A stretch of 64,000 nt of DNA from Polynucleobacter sp. IMCC 30228 (GCF_021395205.1 NZ_JAJVCS010000001.1:434001-498000), one strand, 5' to 3'. Shown: positions 46,255-56,195, counted from the first letter of the stretch. Numbers and translations: made by a program. The notes: generated by a model from the letters alone, not told the origin.

Positions 46255-47427
46255 ATGAATTTATTTGCAAAAGCCTTAAAGGTTTGGTTTTACTTAGGAG
46301 CGTTAGTAGCTATCGCTGTAACACCGGTAGTTCAGGCAGCTAATGGTGATATGCCCGGCGGTCCAAAAGTCAATCAACTCGACTTCCCTGCGCCAGCAAC
46401 CAAAATCATGGCGGAAATTCATTGGCTCAATTGGTTCATGATCGTCATTTGCGCAATTATTTTTGTTGGTGTATTTGGCGTGATGTTCTATTCCATTTTG
46501 AAGCACCGTAAATCTAAGGGTGCTAAAGCTGCCTCGTTTCATGAAAGCACTACAGTTGAAATTATTTGGACAGTCATCCCTTTAATTATCGTCATTGCCA
46601 TGGCCTTGCCTGCTACTAAAACGGTAGTAGCGATGAAAGACACGACCAATTCCGATATCACCATTAAAACCACAGGTTATCAATGGAAGTGGGGCTACGA
46701 TTACATTAAGGGCGAAGGTGAGGGCATTAGCTTTGTGTCAACTCTCTCGACACCTCGAGCTCAAGTAAATAACCTAGAACCAAAGTCACTGACCTATTTA
46801 ATGGAAGTGGACAATGAAATGGTGGTGCCGGTCAATAAAAAAATTCGTATTATTACCACTGCAAATGATGTGATTCATGCATGGGCCGTACCCGCATTTG
46901 GTGTTAAACAAGATGCCATTCCAGGCTTCGTGCGAGATACCTGGTTTAAAGCGGAAAAAATCGGTACCTTTCGGGGGCAATGCTCTGAGTTATGCGGTGC
47001 CCAACATGCCTTTATGCCAATTGTCGTTAAAGTCGTTTCGGCTGAGGACTACAGCAAATGGGTCGATGCTAAGAAAAAAGAAATGGCCGGTAATGCAGAC
47101 GATCCAACCAAAACCTACACCATGGAAGAGCAAAAAGAACGGGGCGCGAAAGTCTATGCTGCGAACTGTGCTGCCTGTCACCAGGCTAATGGCGCTGGTG
47201 CGGGGGCCTTTCCTGCATTGGTCGGTAGCAAAGTAGTGCTGGGCCCTAAAGAGGGCCAATATCAAATTTTGCTAAATGGAAAAAATGCTATGCCCAAGTG
47301 GAGCGGGGTGCTATCCGATGGTGAGTTGGCGGCGGTAATGACCTATACGCGCAACACCTGGGGTAATAAATCCGGTGACGTGATACAAACCCAAGATTTT
47401 ATTACGGCACGTACGGCGAGCAAATAA
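46255..47427 (+). CDS. coxB: Cytochrome c oxidase subunit II with fused cytochrome c domain
   Basis: A 390-residue subunit of an aa3-type oxidase. A signal sequence and two membrane helices are followed by the CuA domain (CSELCGAQHAFM from Cys243) and a C-terminal cytochrome c domain with haem motif CAACH (Cys305). Such caa3-like subunits accept electrons directly from periplasmic cytochromes c. It heads the cox operon; subunit I follows 50 bases later. The mature protein faces the periplasm. Confidence 0.96.
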   Translation: MNLFAKALKVWFYLGALVAIAVTPVVQAANGDMPGGPKVNQLDFPAPATKIMAEIHWLNWFMIVICAIIFVGVFGVMFYSILKHRKSKGAKAASFHESTTVEIIWTVIPLIIVIAMALPATKTVVAMKDTTNSDITIKTTGYQWKWGYDYIKGEGEGISFVSTLSTPRAQVNNLEPKSLTYLMEVDNEMVVPVNKKIRIITTANDVIHAWAVPAFGVKQDAIPGFVRDTWFKAEKIGTFRGQCSELCGAQHAFMPIVVKVVSAEDYSKWVDAKKKEMAGNADDPTKTYTMEEQKERGAKVYAANCAACHQANGAGAGAFPALVGSKVVLGPKEGQYQILLNGKNAMPKWSGVLSDGELAAVMTYTRNTWGNKSGDVIQTQDFITARTASK

Positions 47428-47477
47428 TACCTTCGACCTATTCATTATTAATTTAATCGATCTTAAGAGAGTCATCT

Positions 47478-49121
47478 ATGAGCACTATATCTACTACCCA
47501 CGATAGCGTCCACGATCATGATCATGCCCACGATCAGCCGCACGGCTGGCGCCGCTGGTTATTTGCAACCAATCATAAAGACATCGGTACGATGTATTTA
47601 ATTTTTTCATTTGTCAGCTTATTGGCTGGTGGTGTCATGGCCTTAGGCATTCGCTTAGAATTATTCCAGCCGGGTTTACAGTATTTTCGTCCTGAATTTT
47701 TTAATCAATTAACGACTATGCACGGTTTGGTCATGGTATTTGGGGCGATTATGCCGGCGTTTGTGGGCTTCGCTAACTGGATGATCCCCTTGCAAATTGG
47801 CGCTGCCGATATGGCATTTGCGCGGATGAATAATTTAAGTTTTTGGATTTTGCCAGTTGCAGCAATGTTGCTCTTTGGTTCTTTTTTAGTCCCAGGGGGC
47901 GCCCCTGCTGGTGGCTGGACTCTCTATGCGCCCTTAAGCTTGCAAATGGGTCCAGGTATGGATATGGCGATTTTTGCCATTCATTTATTGGGCGCATCTT
48001 CCATCATGGGTTCAATTAACATTATCGTCACGGTCCTTAATATGCGTGCGCCAGGCATGACGATGATGAAGATGCCGATGTTTTGCTGGACTTGGCTCAT
48101 TACTGCTTATTTATTAATTGCTGTCATGCCAGTATTGGCGGGGGTAATTACGATGGTCTTAACCGACCGCCATTTTGGCACCACTTTTTTCTCTGCAGTA
48201 GGCGGTGGTGATCCAGTGATGTTCCAACATATTTTTTGGTTCTTTGGACATCCTGAGGTTTACATCATGATTTTGCCTGCCTTTGGCATCATTTCAGAAA
48301 TCGTGCCCGCTTTCTCGCGTAAAACTTTATTTGGTTATAGCTCGATGGTTTATGCCACCTCATCGATTGCGATATTGTCTTTTATCGTTTGGGCGCACCA
48401 TATGTTTACCACTGGCATGCCAGTTACGGGCCAACTCTTTTTTATGTATGCCACGATGTTAATTGCAGTACCGACGGGCGTGAAAATTTTTAACTGGGTC
48501 GCTACGATGTGGCGCGGTTCAATGACATTTGAAACCCCCATGCTCTGGGCAATTGGCTTTATTTTCGTCTTTACGATGGGCGGTTTCACCGGCCTGATTT
48601 TGGCAATGGCACCAATCGATATTGGTTTGCAAGACACCTATTACGTGGTGGCCCATTTCCATTACGTCTTAGTAGCTGGATCATTATTTGCCATGTTTGC
48701 CGGTTTTTACTTCTGGTGCCCAAAATGGACTGGTCGCATGGCCAATGAGTTTCGCGGCAAAATTCACTTCTGGGGCTCCTTAATTTTTTTCAATCTCACT
48801 TTTTTCCCCATGCATTTTTTAGGCTTAGCAGGTATGCCACGGCGTTATGCAGATTACCCCACCCAGTTTGCCGATTTCAATATGATTGCTTCAATCAGTG
48901 CGTTAGGCTTTGGGGTGATGCAGGTGTACTTCCTGCTTTTTGTAGTTTTGCCAGCATACCGAGGTCAGGGTGTAAAAGCATCCGATTGCCCTTGGGATGG
49001 CGCTAAAGGCTTGGAATGGACGATTCCATCACCTGCACCTTTCCATACTTTTGAAACGCCACCACAGGTTGATTTTGATGCCCCGATGCATCCAAGTAAT
49101 ACGCCTGCCCATGCCCATTAA
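47478..49121 (+). CDS. coxA: Cytochrome c oxidase subunit I
   Basis: The catalytic subunit, 547 residues, with twelve membrane helices and the haem a/a3-CuB site. Landmarks are the His-rich N-terminal tail, [16 protein letters not shown], the cross-linked [19 protein letters not shown] (His-Tyr site), HHMFTTGMP and [17 protein letters not shown]. It pumps protons while reducing oxygen to water. A 36-residue assembly ORF follows, then ctaG. Confidence 0.98.
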   Translation: MSTISTTHDSVHDHDHAHDQPHGWRRWLFATNHKDIGTMYLIFSFVSLLAGGVMALGIRLELFQPGLQYFRPEFFNQLTTMHGLVMVFGAIMPAFVGFANWMIPLQIGAADMAFARMNNLSFWILPVAAMLLFGSFLVPGGAPAGGWTLYAPLSLQMGPGMDMAIFAIHLLGASSIMGSINIIVTVLNMRAPGMTMMKMPMFCWTWLITAYLLIAVMPVLAGVITMVLTDRHFGTTFFSAVGGGDPVMFQHIFWFFGHPEVYIMILPAFGIISEIVPAFSRKTLFGYSSMVYATSSIAILSFIVWAHHMFTTGMPVTGQLFFMYATMLIAVPTGVKIFNWVATMWRGSMTFETPMLWAIGFIFVFTMGGFTGLILAMAPIDIGLQDTYYVVAHFHYVLVAGSLFAMFAGFYFWCPKWTGRMANEFRGKIHFWGSLIFFNLTFFPMHFLGLAGMPRRYADYPTQFADFNMIASISALGFGVMQVYFLLFVVLPAYRGQGVKASDCPWDGAKGLEWTIPSPAPFHTFETPPQVDFDAPMHPSNTPAHAH

Positions 49122-49147
49122 CGATTAAGCCAGATAGAGCAAACTGC

Positions 49148-49258
49148 GTGAATAAGCCTAATCAAGCTAACCATAACAAGCGCTTGGCCTATATTCTTGC
49201 GAGCATTGCCCTAGTCTTTTTCTTGGGAATTGTGTTGAAAAGAGTTGTCTTGGCTTAA
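49148..49258 (+). CDS. Cytochrome oxidase small assembly protein
   Basis: A 36-residue ORF starting with GTG between coxA and ctaG. It encodes a charged Asn/Lys-rich N-terminus (MNKPNQANHNKRLA) and one hydrophobic helix (YILASIALVFFLGIVL) ending in KRVVLA. Its position and pattern match the small assembly proteins annotated at this place in betaproteobacterial cox loci. It is easily missed because of its size. A GTG start with only a weak ribosome site lowers certainty about translation. Confidence 0.7.
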   Translation: MNKPNQANHNKRLAYILASIALVFFLGIVLKRVVLA

Positions 49259-49275
49259 TTACAGCTCTCGCCCAA

Positions 49276-49866
49276 ATGCCAACCCATCTTCCTAACCTCA
49301 ATCGTCAAATATTAGTAAAGCTAATATTGGTAGTGGTGTTGATGTTTGGTTTTGGGTATGCCTTGGTGCCAATGTATCAAGCCCTCTGTGAGGTGACGGG
49401 TATTAATGTACTAACCAATAAAAACGATTATGGAACGCGCGCTTTTCGGCCCAATAAATCAAGCAACACACAAATCGATTACTCACGCACAATAACCGTA
49501 GAATTTGATTCCAATAGTCGCGGCCCTTTTACTTTTAAGCCAATCAAAAATTACCTTGAAGTGCATCCCGGTGAAATGATTCAAATTATGTATGAGGTGG
49601 TAAATAATTTTGATCGCCCCATCATGGCGCAAGCGATTCCAAGCTATTCACCCAAAATTGCGACTGAGTACTTTACCAAATTAGAATGTTTTTGTTTTCA
49701 ACAGCAAACCCTGGGACCGCATCAGGCAAAAGAATTACCAGTAGTATTTGTAGTTGATCGGGGTTTGCCAAGAGATGTTAAAACCATCACCTTGTCCTAT
49801 ACGTTTTTTGAAATTAATGCGGGTCAAAAGGCAGTAGCTCCGCCACCAACCAAGGCGTTAATTTAA
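49276..49866 (+). CDS. ctaG: Cytochrome c oxidase assembly protein CtaG (Cox11)
   Basis: A 196-residue copper chaperone that inserts CuB into subunit I. It has an N-terminal membrane anchor (LVKLILVVVLMFGFGYALVPMYQALCEVTG), an immunoglobulin-like periplasmic domain and the copper-binding motif ECFCFQQQTL. It lies 17 bases after the small assembly ORF and one base before the DUF2970 gene. Confidence 0.96.
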   Translation: MPTHLPNLNRQILVKLILVVVLMFGFGYALVPMYQALCEVTGINVLTNKNDYGTRAFRPNKSSNTQIDYSRTITVEFDSNSRGPFTFKPIKNYLEVHPGEMIQIMYEVVNNFDRPIMAQAIPSYSPKIATEYFTKLECFCFQQQTLGPHQAKELPVVFVVDRGLPRDVKTITLSYTFFEINAGQKAVAPPPTKALI

Positions 49867-49867
49867 G

Positions 49868-50065
49868 ATGAAAAAAAATAGCAGCTTCTGGCAATCGATG
49901 CGCGCTGTTTTTTGGGCCTTTCTGGGAGTCCGAAAAAAATCGGGGTTGCAGGAAGATGTAGCGTCTTTAAGTTTTGTCCATATCGTGATTGCAGGGGTTT
50001 TGGGGGCCATGATTTTCATGGGTACCCTCCTCTTGATTGTGAGAGCCGTTGTTAGCCATTCTTAA
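49868..50065 (+). CDS. DUF2970 domain-containing small membrane protein
   Basis: A 65-residue protein with an N-terminal amphipathic segment (FWQSMRAVFWAFLGVRKKSG), a short linker and one transmembrane helix (FVHIVIAGVLGAMIFMGTLLLIV). DUF2970 members occur between ctaG and coxC in betaproteobacteria and probably assist the oxidase, though no function is proven. It starts one base after ctaG ends. Confidence 0.88.
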   Translation: MKKNSSFWQSMRAVFWAFLGVRKKSGLQEDVASLSFVHIVIAGVLGAMIFMGTLLLIVRAVVSHS

Positions 50066-50093
50066 TTTTTTTTGATTACCCAGAGAGCAGACC

Positions 50094-50948
50094 ATGTCGT
50101 CTAATTCCGTGCCATATTATTTCGTACCCAATCCTTCGCGCTATCCCGTTCTTCTAAGCATTGGTTTGCTTGGTTTTGGCGGCGGTATGGCAGCCTGGGT
50201 TAATCAGTCTGCTTGGGCTAGCATGGTGGTCTTAGGCAGCGTTTTATGGGTTTTATTTGTCTTGTATAACTGGTTTGGCGACACCATTGCCGAGTCGAAT
50301 GCAGGAAAAAATGGCATTAACGTTGACATCTCTTATCGCTGGTCAATGGCCTGGTTTATTTTTTCAGAAATTATGTTTTTTGCGGCTTTCTTTTCGGCCT
50401 TATTTTATGCCCGCAATATTAGTCTTCCTTGGTTAGGCGATGTTGAAAGTAAATTACTTTGGCCTGATTTTTCTGCAGTGTGGCCCAATGACGGTCCAGC
50501 GGGTTTAATTCCCCAGTTTCAAACGATGGGCCCATGGCCCATTCCAACGATCAATACGGCTTTATTGCTTAGCTCTGGCGTTACGGTAACTTGGGCTCAC
50601 CATGCGATGCAAGAAGGCAATCGGAAGCAAGCTATTTATTCTCTCTTTGCAACGGTATTACTAGGATTTATTTTCATTGGTTTTCAAGCTTATGAATATA
50701 TTCACGCTTACCACGAGCTAGGGCTTAAATTAACTTCCGGTATTTATGGCTCCACGTTTTTTATGCTCACTGGATTTCATGGTTTCCATGTGATGTTAGG
50801 CGCGCTGATGTTGGCGGTAGTATTACGCCGCACGATACGAGGAGATTTCACCCCTGAAAATCATTTTGCTTTTGAAGGTGCCTCATGGTACTGGCACTTT
50901 GTTGATGTGGTATGGCTCGGGCTATATATCGTCGTGTATTGGATGTAA
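50094..50948 (+). CDS. coxC: Cytochrome c oxidase subunit III
   Basis: A 284-residue subunit with seven membrane helices. Family features are YFVPNPSRYPVLLSIGL at the N-terminus, RWSMAWFIFSEIMFFAAFFSALFYARN, and the C-terminal GFHGFHVMLGALML and HFVDVVWLGLYIVVYW. It stabilises the catalytic subunit. A GAGAG-like ribosome site precedes the ATG. The 3' end is convergent with a small membrane protein. Confidence 0.97.
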   Translation: MSSNSVPYYFVPNPSRYPVLLSIGLLGFGGGMAAWVNQSAWASMVVLGSVLWVLFVLYNWFGDTIAESNAGKNGINVDISYRWSMAWFIFSEIMFFAAFFSALFYARNISLPWLGDVESKLLWPDFSAVWPNDGPAGLIPQFQTMGPWPIPTINTALLLSSGVTVTWAHHAMQEGNRKQAIYSLFATVLLGFIFIGFQAYEYIHAYHELGLKLTSGIYGSTFFMLTGFHGFHVMLGALMLAVVLRRTIRGDFTPENHFAFEGASWYWHFVDVVWLGLYIVVYWM

Positions 50949-50958
50949 ACCGTTTTAA

Positions 50959-51168
50959 TTACTGCCCAATTTTAATTCCCGTGGCCTGGATATAGCCCAG
51001 GGAGTGGGCTAGCCAAATGCCGGCAAAGAGGGCAATGGATAAACCAATGCGCAGCGCTAGCGAGCGAACCATTCGTGCGCTACCTCCCTTGTCTTTCATC
51101 ATGAAGTATAGGGCCGAGCCTAGGCTCGAGATGATCAGAATAAGAGCAAGTAAGATAATCCATTTCAT
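50959..51168 (-). CDS. DUF2909 twin-transmembrane small protein
   Basis: A 69-residue protein with two membrane helices (IILLALILIISSLGSALYFMM and LALRIGLSIALFAGIWLAHSLGY) joined by a basic loop. DUF2909 genes commonly lie on the opposite strand between coxC and surf1 in betaproteobacteria, as here. Function is unknown; a role in oxidase biogenesis is suggested only by position. Its start faces the SURF1 start across 15 bases. Confidence 0.85.
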   Translation of the reverse strand: MKWIILLALILIISSLGSALYFMMKDKGGSARMVRSLALRIGLSIALFAGIWLAHSLGYIQATGIKIGQ

Positions 51169-51183
51169 AATAGAATCCTACCA

Positions 51184-51984
51184 TTGAATATATTTGAGCG
51201 TTTAGTAAAGCGGCGCATCGTTGCCACGGTGGCAATGCTTTTTGTAGTCACCTTAGCATGCGCTTTAGGGGCTTGGCAAATGCAACGCGCAGCTCAAAAA
51301 ACCCAGCTAGCGCTCAATTTGCAATTGCAAGAACAATTACCCGTGCTAGATGCCAGTGCTAAGCACTGGACTCTTGCTGAAGCAAACCACCGCCGGATGC
51401 GTGCCTTAGGACGCTTTCTGCCAGACCAAGCAATTTGGCTAGATAATCGTCCACGCCCAAACGGGGGCCAAGCGGCAAACGGACAGTCAGGCTTTTATTT
51501 GCTAATGCCAATGCGGCTAGAGGGCGCACAGCCAAATATAGTTTGGATTAATCGGGGTTGGGTGCCACGGAATGCAGCAGAACGCACACAATTACCGCCG
51601 GTGCAAACCCCTAGCAATCTGGTGGAAATCGAGGGCACCGTATTTCCTTATGCCGATCGAGTGCTCGATTTAGCTGCCCAGTCTGGAGCTGCAGCCGCCT
51701 TACCCAAAGATCAAGTCCGCATTCAGCAAAATCTCGATCTTGCCGCCATACAAGCAGAGCAGCAATGGAATCAGCTACCCTTTATTTTGCGGCAAGCAGA
51801 GCAAGCGCAAAACGATGGTTTAGTGCGCAACTGGGCACCGCAAGCAGCAGGAGTTGAACGCCATTATGCTTATGCTTTTCAGTGGTTTGCCTTAGGCTTA
51901 TGCGCGTTTCTATTTTGGTTGATTCATGGCTTAATGCAGCAGCGGCAGATCAGTCAAATGAACAAAGGCTCTAGTGAACGATAA
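51184..51984 (+). CDS. SURF1 family cytochrome oxidase assembly protein
   Basis: A 266-residue protein with an N-terminal helix (VATVAMLFVVTLACALGAWQMQRA), a periplasmic domain including GFYLLMPMRL and WINRGWVPRNAAERTQ, and a C-terminal helix (RHYAYAFQWFALGLCAFLFWLIHGL). SURF1 helps load haem a into subunit I. The start is a TTG with a poor ribosome site; no ATG is available nearby. Its 3' end overlaps the next gene by 11 bases. Confidence 0.92.
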   Translation: MNIFERLVKRRIVATVAMLFVVTLACALGAWQMQRAAQKTQLALNLQLQEQLPVLDASAKHWTLAEANHRRMRALGRFLPDQAIWLDNRPRPNGGQAANGQSGFYLLMPMRLEGAQPNIVWINRGWVPRNAAERTQLPPVQTPSNLVEIEGTVFPYADRVLDLAAQSGAAAALPKDQVRIQQNLDLAAIQAEQQWNQLPFILRQAEQAQNDGLVRNWAPQAAGVERHYAYAFQWFALGLCAFLFWLIHGLMQQRQISQMNKGSSER

Positions 51985-52633
51985 GGAATTGTTGATACCG
52001 GCAACGCAAGTCGAGTTGCCGGGACCTAATCCGCAGACCCGACGTGGCCGGATTCAAATGATTTTGCTTTTATTGTTTTGTGCGGCACCCGTTATTGCCT
52101 CTTATTTAGCCTACTACGTTTTTAAACTAGAGGGTGGAAAAACGAATTTTGGTACCTTTGTTATCCCGCCTCAAGCAGTTAGCTCAGACTGGCTGGGGAT
52201 TCCCTTAACTGGCAAGTGGACTTTATTAGTAGTTCGTCCAGCAGCAGAGTGTCGAGTCGGTAATGATGCTTGCGTGAAAACCTTATATCTGATGCGCCAA
52301 GTTCGCATCGCCTTGAGCAAAGAAAGTTCTCGCCTACGCTTGATATGGGTAGTGAGTGATGACAAACCAGTTGATCCAGAAATTCGACGCGCCTATGATC
52401 AAGCTTCGGCAGGCATGCAAATTTTCAACGCACCCACTTCACCAGCCCTTAAAGCGCAATGGGATCAATGGTTAAATCGTGAAAATGCCGGTCAGCAAAT
52501 TCAACTCATTGACCCCCGAGGCGATAAGATGATGTGGTTTCCTGCGGAAGCATCGCCAGCTGATTTTGCCGCGATTCGAAAAGATTTAGATAAATTATTG
52601 CGGCTTAACCATAGCGGCGAAAGTTTACGATGA
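51974..52633 (+). CDS. SCO-like membrane-anchored thioredoxin-fold protein lacking CxxxC
   Basis: A 219-residue protein with one N-terminal membrane helix (MILLLLFCAAPVIASYLAYYVF) and a periplasmic domain reminiscent of SCO/thioredoxin folds (GKWTLLVVRPA...LRLIWVVSDD...QLIDPRGDKMMWFP). The SCO copper motif CxxxCP is absent; instead Cys93 and Cys100 are six residues apart (AECRVGNDAC). It starts at GTG inside the SURF1 3' end and overlaps ctaA by four bases, so it belongs to the haem/copper assembly operon. Its role is unknown. Confidence 0.75.
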   Translation: MNDKELLIPATQVELPGPNPQTRRGRIQMILLLLFCAAPVIASYLAYYVFKLEGGKTNFGTFVIPPQAVSSDWLGIPLTGKWTLLVVRPAAECRVGNDACVKTLYLMRQVRIALSKESSRLRLIWVVSDDKPVDPEIRRAYDQASAGMQIFNAPTSPALKAQWDQWLNRENAGQQIQLIDPRGDKMMWFPAEASPADFAAIRKDLDKLLRLNHSGESLR

Positions 52634-53757
52634 GTGACACCGTCATCCTTTGCTTAGAGTTAGGATTGATTGCCTTATTTTTTGCCGGCCTACCTGCTGC
52701 AATTTTGTTGTACCAGCGTAAATGGGGTCATTTTCAGCGCTTAAATTGGGCCTTGGTTTTTTTAACTTTTGATTTAATTATCTTTGGTGCCTTTACACGC
52801 TTAAGTGATTCTGGTTTAGGATGTCCAGATTGGCCTGGGTGTTATGGCACGTCGAACCCTTTGACAGCCTTAGCTGAAATTCGTTTAGCAGAAGCTGCTC
52901 ATCCTGATGGCCCAGTAACAGTAATAAAAGCCTGGATCGAAATGATTCATCGCTATCTTGCCATGAGCCTAGGGGCACTTATTTTCTTGCAATTATTTTT
53001 GGCTTTTCGGCAGCGTCACAATTTAAGTAGCCATGCTATTTACGCTAGTCTTGGCTTGTTATTATTAATCAGCTTGCAAGGAGCATTCGGTGCCTGGACC
53101 GTAACCTTTAAATTACAGCCGATTATTGTTACTAGCCATTTAATCTTAGCGCTAATTTTTTTTGGTTCTTTGGTCTGGTATGCACAACAACCTTGGCCAC
53201 ATTGGCAATGGCAGCAGTCGCGGCGGCACTCCATCATGTCCATGAAACTCATTGTGTTGGGCTTAGTAATACTCTTAACCCAAATTTTTTTAGGGGCTTG
53301 GGTTAGTACTAATTATGCGGTCTTAGCCTGCCCCGATTTTCCTCTTTGTAAGGGCGCTTGGCTACCACCCATGGACTGGCAAGGCGGCTTTACTTTTTGG
53401 CGCGAGGCAGGTCAGGGTAGTAATGGTACTTATATAACAGCCGATACCTTAGTTGCGATTCATTGGGCACACCGATGCTTCGCGGTTTTGGCCCTGATTA
53501 TCTTAAGCTGGGTGGCATGGCAGGGCTGGCATTTAGGGCGTTTACACCAATCGCCCTTGGCTCGGTGGGCGAGCGCTTTATTTATTATTCTCTTAACCCA
53601 AATCGGTACAGGCATCTCCAATGTTATTTTTCAATGGCCCTTAGTAGCAGCACTAATGCATACCGCAGGGGCTGCCGGCTTGGTATTGTGTTTAGTGCGG
53701 ATGAGCTATTGGGCTAGCTGGTCTCCGCGCAACTTGCGTTTAGTGGCAACAGGGTGA
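52630..53757 (+). CDS. ctaA: Haem A synthase (COX15/CtaA)
   Basis: Converts haem O to haem A by oxidising a methyl group. The 375-residue polytopic protein has eight membrane helices and conserved histidines in [36 protein letters not shown] and LMHTAGAAG, together with the [13 protein letters not shown] and [14 protein letters not shown] loops. It overlaps the SCO-like gene by four bases and lies seven bases before ctaB, which supplies its substrate. Confidence 0.96.
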   Translation: MSDTVILCLELGLIALFFAGLPAAILLYQRKWGHFQRLNWALVFLTFDLIIFGAFTRLSDSGLGCPDWPGCYGTSNPLTALAEIRLAEAAHPDGPVTVIKAWIEMIHRYLAMSLGALIFLQLFLAFRQRHNLSSHAIYASLGLLLLISLQGAFGAWTVTFKLQPIIVTSHLILALIFFGSLVWYAQQPWPHWQWQQSRRHSIMSMKLIVLGLVILLTQIFLGAWVSTNYAVLACPDFPLCKGAWLPPMDWQGGFTFWREAGQGSNGTYITADTLVAIHWAHRCFAVLALIILSWVAWQGWHLGRLHQSPLARWASALFIILLTQIGTGISNVIFQWPLVAALMHTAGAAGLVLCLVRMSYWASWSPRNLRLVATG

Positions 53758-53764
53758 GGGCTAC

Positions 53765-54643
53765 TTGAAACCAGTATATAAAATGCCCAAGTGGCGCCAA
53801 TATTGGGTTTTAACCAAACCTAGGGTGACGCAGTTAGCCGTTTTTTGTGCGGTGATTGGCATGTTTTTAGCAACTCCAGGTATGGTGCCTTACCGCATAT
53901 TAATTGGCGGCGTAGTTGGCATTTGGTTATTGGCAGGAGCTGCCTTTGCAGTTAATTGCTTAATTGAACAAGTAGTTGATGCCAAAATGCGCCGTACGGC
54001 ATGGCGCCCCTCTGCCACAGGTGAATTATCCCCTTATCAAATCATTGTCTTTTCAATTTTGCTAGGTTCTTTAGGAATGGTTGTGCTGTGGAATTTCACG
54101 AATCCTTTAACCATGTGGCTTACGGTCGCTACTTTTGTGGGTTATGCAGTCATTTACACTTGGCTGTTAAAGCCAGCCACCCCCCAAAATATTGTTATTG
54201 GCGGTCTATCCGGTGCAATGCCACCCGCACTGGGGTGGGCCGCAGTAACGAATTCTGTTTCCGCTGAGGCCTGGTTACTCGTATTGATTATTTTTGTTTG
54301 GACTCCCCCCCATTTTTGGGCACTTGCGCTGTATCGGCGCGAAGAATATGTACAGTCTGGATTACCAATGCTGCCAGTAACCCATGGCGAACGTTTTACC
54401 GTTCTTAATATTTTGTTGTATACCTTGATTCTCCTAGCGGCTACGGTATTGCCTTATTTATATGGCATGAGTGGTTGGGTTTATTTAATTGCGGCGCTCG
54501 GATTGGGCGGAATATTTATGGCTTATGCCATAGCGCTATTTGTATCCTATAGTGATGCGCTAGCGAAAAAAACCTTTCGTTATTCGATAACCTATTTAAC
54601 ATTATTATTTGCGGCGTTCCTGGTCGATCACTACATCAATTAA
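53765..54643 (+). CDS. ctaB: Protohaem IX farnesyltransferase (haem O synthase)
   Basis: UbiA-family prenyltransferase that farnesylates haem B to haem O. The 292-residue frame has nine helices and the polyprenyl motif [19 protein letters not shown], together with [17 protein letters not shown]. The TTG at 53765 is preferred because GAGGG lies just upstream; an ATG at 53783 would shorten it by six residues and lacks a ribosome site. It precedes the SCO gene by eight bases. Confidence 0.96.
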   Translation: MKPVYKMPKWRQYWVLTKPRVTQLAVFCAVIGMFLATPGMVPYRILIGGVVGIWLLAGAAFAVNCLIEQVVDAKMRRTAWRPSATGELSPYQIIVFSILLGSLGMVVLWNFTNPLTMWLTVATFVGYAVIYTWLLKPATPQNIVIGGLSGAMPPALGWAAVTNSVSAEAWLLVLIIFVWTPPHFWALALYRREEYVQSGLPMLPVTHGERFTVLNILLYTLILLAATVLPYLYGMSGWVYLIAALGLGGIFMAYAIALFVSYSDALAKKTFRYSITYLTLLFAAFLVDHYIN

Positions 54644-54651
54644 AATTTGTC

Positions 54652-55251
54652 ATGCTTATTTTCTTACGCGCAATAACTCGAATTATTTTATTTTTCTCCT
54701 TGGCTTGGGTATTAGCAGCATGCGATTCAAAGCCGACCTTTAAAAATGTCGATATCACGGGTAGTAAGGCATTCGGTACCAATTTCGGCTTAATCGATAC
54801 TGACGGTAAACTCCGCACACTTGCCGACTTTCAAGGTAAGGCGGTGGTGATGTTTTTTGGTTACACTCACTGCCCTGATGTATGTCCAACGACCTTAATT
54901 GAAATGCAAGAAGTGATGAGATTATTGGGTCCGCAAGCGGCTAAAGTGCAAGTGATTTTCGTGACACTTGACCCAGAGCGTGATACGTCTGAGGTATTAA
55001 AACAGTATGTACCTGCATTTAATCCAAGCTTTATCGGTTTACGGCCTGCCAATGAAGACGCTTTAAATCGGCTCACCAAAGAATTTAAAATTTACTATAA
55101 ACGCGTTCCGGGCTTATCCCCAAATACTTACACCATCGATCACACTGCAGGCAGTTATGTCTTTGATCAAAAGGGACAGCTACGGCTTTATATTAAACAT
55201 GGTCAAGGGCCTGAAGTATTGGCCCAAGATTTAAAGACGATCTTGCAATAG
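54652..55251 (+). CDS. SCO family copper chaperone
   Basis: A 199-residue lipoprotein-like SCO1/SenC protein. The signal ends in LAACDSK (possible lipobox), and the thioredoxin fold carries the copper ligands CPDVC (Cys74, Cys78 in GYTHCPDVCPTTL) and a histidine in TIDHTAGSYVF. It delivers copper to the CuA site of subunit II. It is the last gene of the oxidase operon, and its final 21 bases overlap the 3' end of rpoH on the other strand. Confidence 0.95.
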   Translation: MLIFLRAITRIILFFSLAWVLAACDSKPTFKNVDITGSKAFGTNFGLIDTDGKLRTLADFQGKAVVMFFGYTHCPDVCPTTLIEMQEVMRLLGPQAAKVQVIFVTLDPERDTSEVLKQYVPAFNPSFIGLRPANEDALNRLTKEFKIYYKRVPGLSPNTYTIDHTAGSYVFDQKGQLRLYIKHGQGPEVLAQDLKTILQ

Positions 55252-56160
55252 CGTGCGCATTTTTTTTAATGCTGCACCTTCAATTTGACGTACCCGTTCG
55301 GCAGAGATGCCATATTCATTTGCAAGCTCATGAAGCGTTTTCGCGCCATTGCCCTCGGCATTAACAGCCAACCAACGCGCTTGCACAATATCCCGACTGC
55401 GTTCATCAAGGCCCTGCAAGGCCTTTTCTAGTTTTGGCCCTTGCATGGCATGGGTCTCAGCTTGAGCCATGACGGCAGTGGGTTCATGACGTTCGTCACT
55501 AAGCCATTGAATAGGTGCATAAGCTTCATCATCTTTATCGTCGCCATCCAGTGCGACATCGCCACCAGCTAAGCGCATTTCCATTTCTCTGACATCTGCC
55601 CCCCGCACGTCAAGGGACTTCGCTAGAGCTTCGATTTCGCTGGGTGACAAGGCATTGAGGGTTGGTTTATTGCTACGTAAATTAAAAAATAATTTACGCT
55701 GCGCTTTGGTTGTGGCTAGTTTTACCAAGCGCCAATTTTTCAAAATATATTCGTGGATCTCCGCTTTAATCCAGTAAATGGCATACGATACCAGCCGTGC
55801 ACCTTGATTAGGATCGTAGCGCTTCACCGCTTTCATCAGCCCCACATTACCTTCCTGAATTAAATCGGCGTGGGGAATACCATAGCCTAAATATTGGCGC
55901 GCCACCGAAACCACTAAACGTAGGTGAGATAAGACTAAGCCACGAGCGGCATCCACATTTTCAGTACGACGGTAGTCTTGGGATAAATGCAGTTCTTCAG
56001 CAGCGCTTAACATTGGCAAGCGATTAACGTAACTTATATAGGCATCTAATGTGCCAACACCCAGGGTTGGTAAGGTAGAAAAAGCAGCAAAGTTTGAGCC
56101 AACCCGAGGTATGGGTTGCAGCGCTTCACTAATCGGCGTGGTACGTTTTTTATAGTTCAT
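55231..56160 (-). CDS. rpoH: RNA polymerase sigma-32 factor
   Basis: Heat-shock sigma factor of 309 residues. Region 2 reads HADLIQEGNVGLMKAVKRYDPNQGARLVSYAIYWIKAEI, followed by the RpoH box QRKLFFNLR that distinguishes sigma-32 and, in region 4, TLHELANEYGISAERVRQIEGAALKKM. I chose the ATG at 56160 (MNYKKRTT); upstream in-frame codons lie beyond the promoter region. A CIRCE operator lies 36 bases upstream, which predicts repression by HrcA. The 3' end overlaps the SCO gene. Confidence 0.95.
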   Translation of the reverse strand: MNYKKRTTPISEALQPIPRVGSNFAAFSTLPTLGVGTLDAYISYVNRLPMLSAAEELHLSQDYRRTENVDAARGLVLSHLRLVVSVARQYLGYGIPHADLIQEGNVGLMKAVKRYDPNQGARLVSYAIYWIKAEIHEYILKNWRLVKLATTKAQRKLFFNLRSNKPTLNALSPSEIEALAKSLDVRGADVREMEMRLAGGDVALDGDDKDDEAYAPIQWLSDERHEPTAVMAQAETHAMQGPKLEKALQGLDERSRDIVQARWLAVNAEGNGAKTLHELANEYGISAERVRQIEGAALKKMRTLLQDRL

Positions 56161-56195
56161 CGTTACTTGAATATAGCCTTCAATAATACTCCATT

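Noticed and set aside
46877..47236. Open frame of 119 codons in another frame of coxB
   Set aside because: It overlaps the CuA and cytochrome c domains, which are clearly coding in the main frame.
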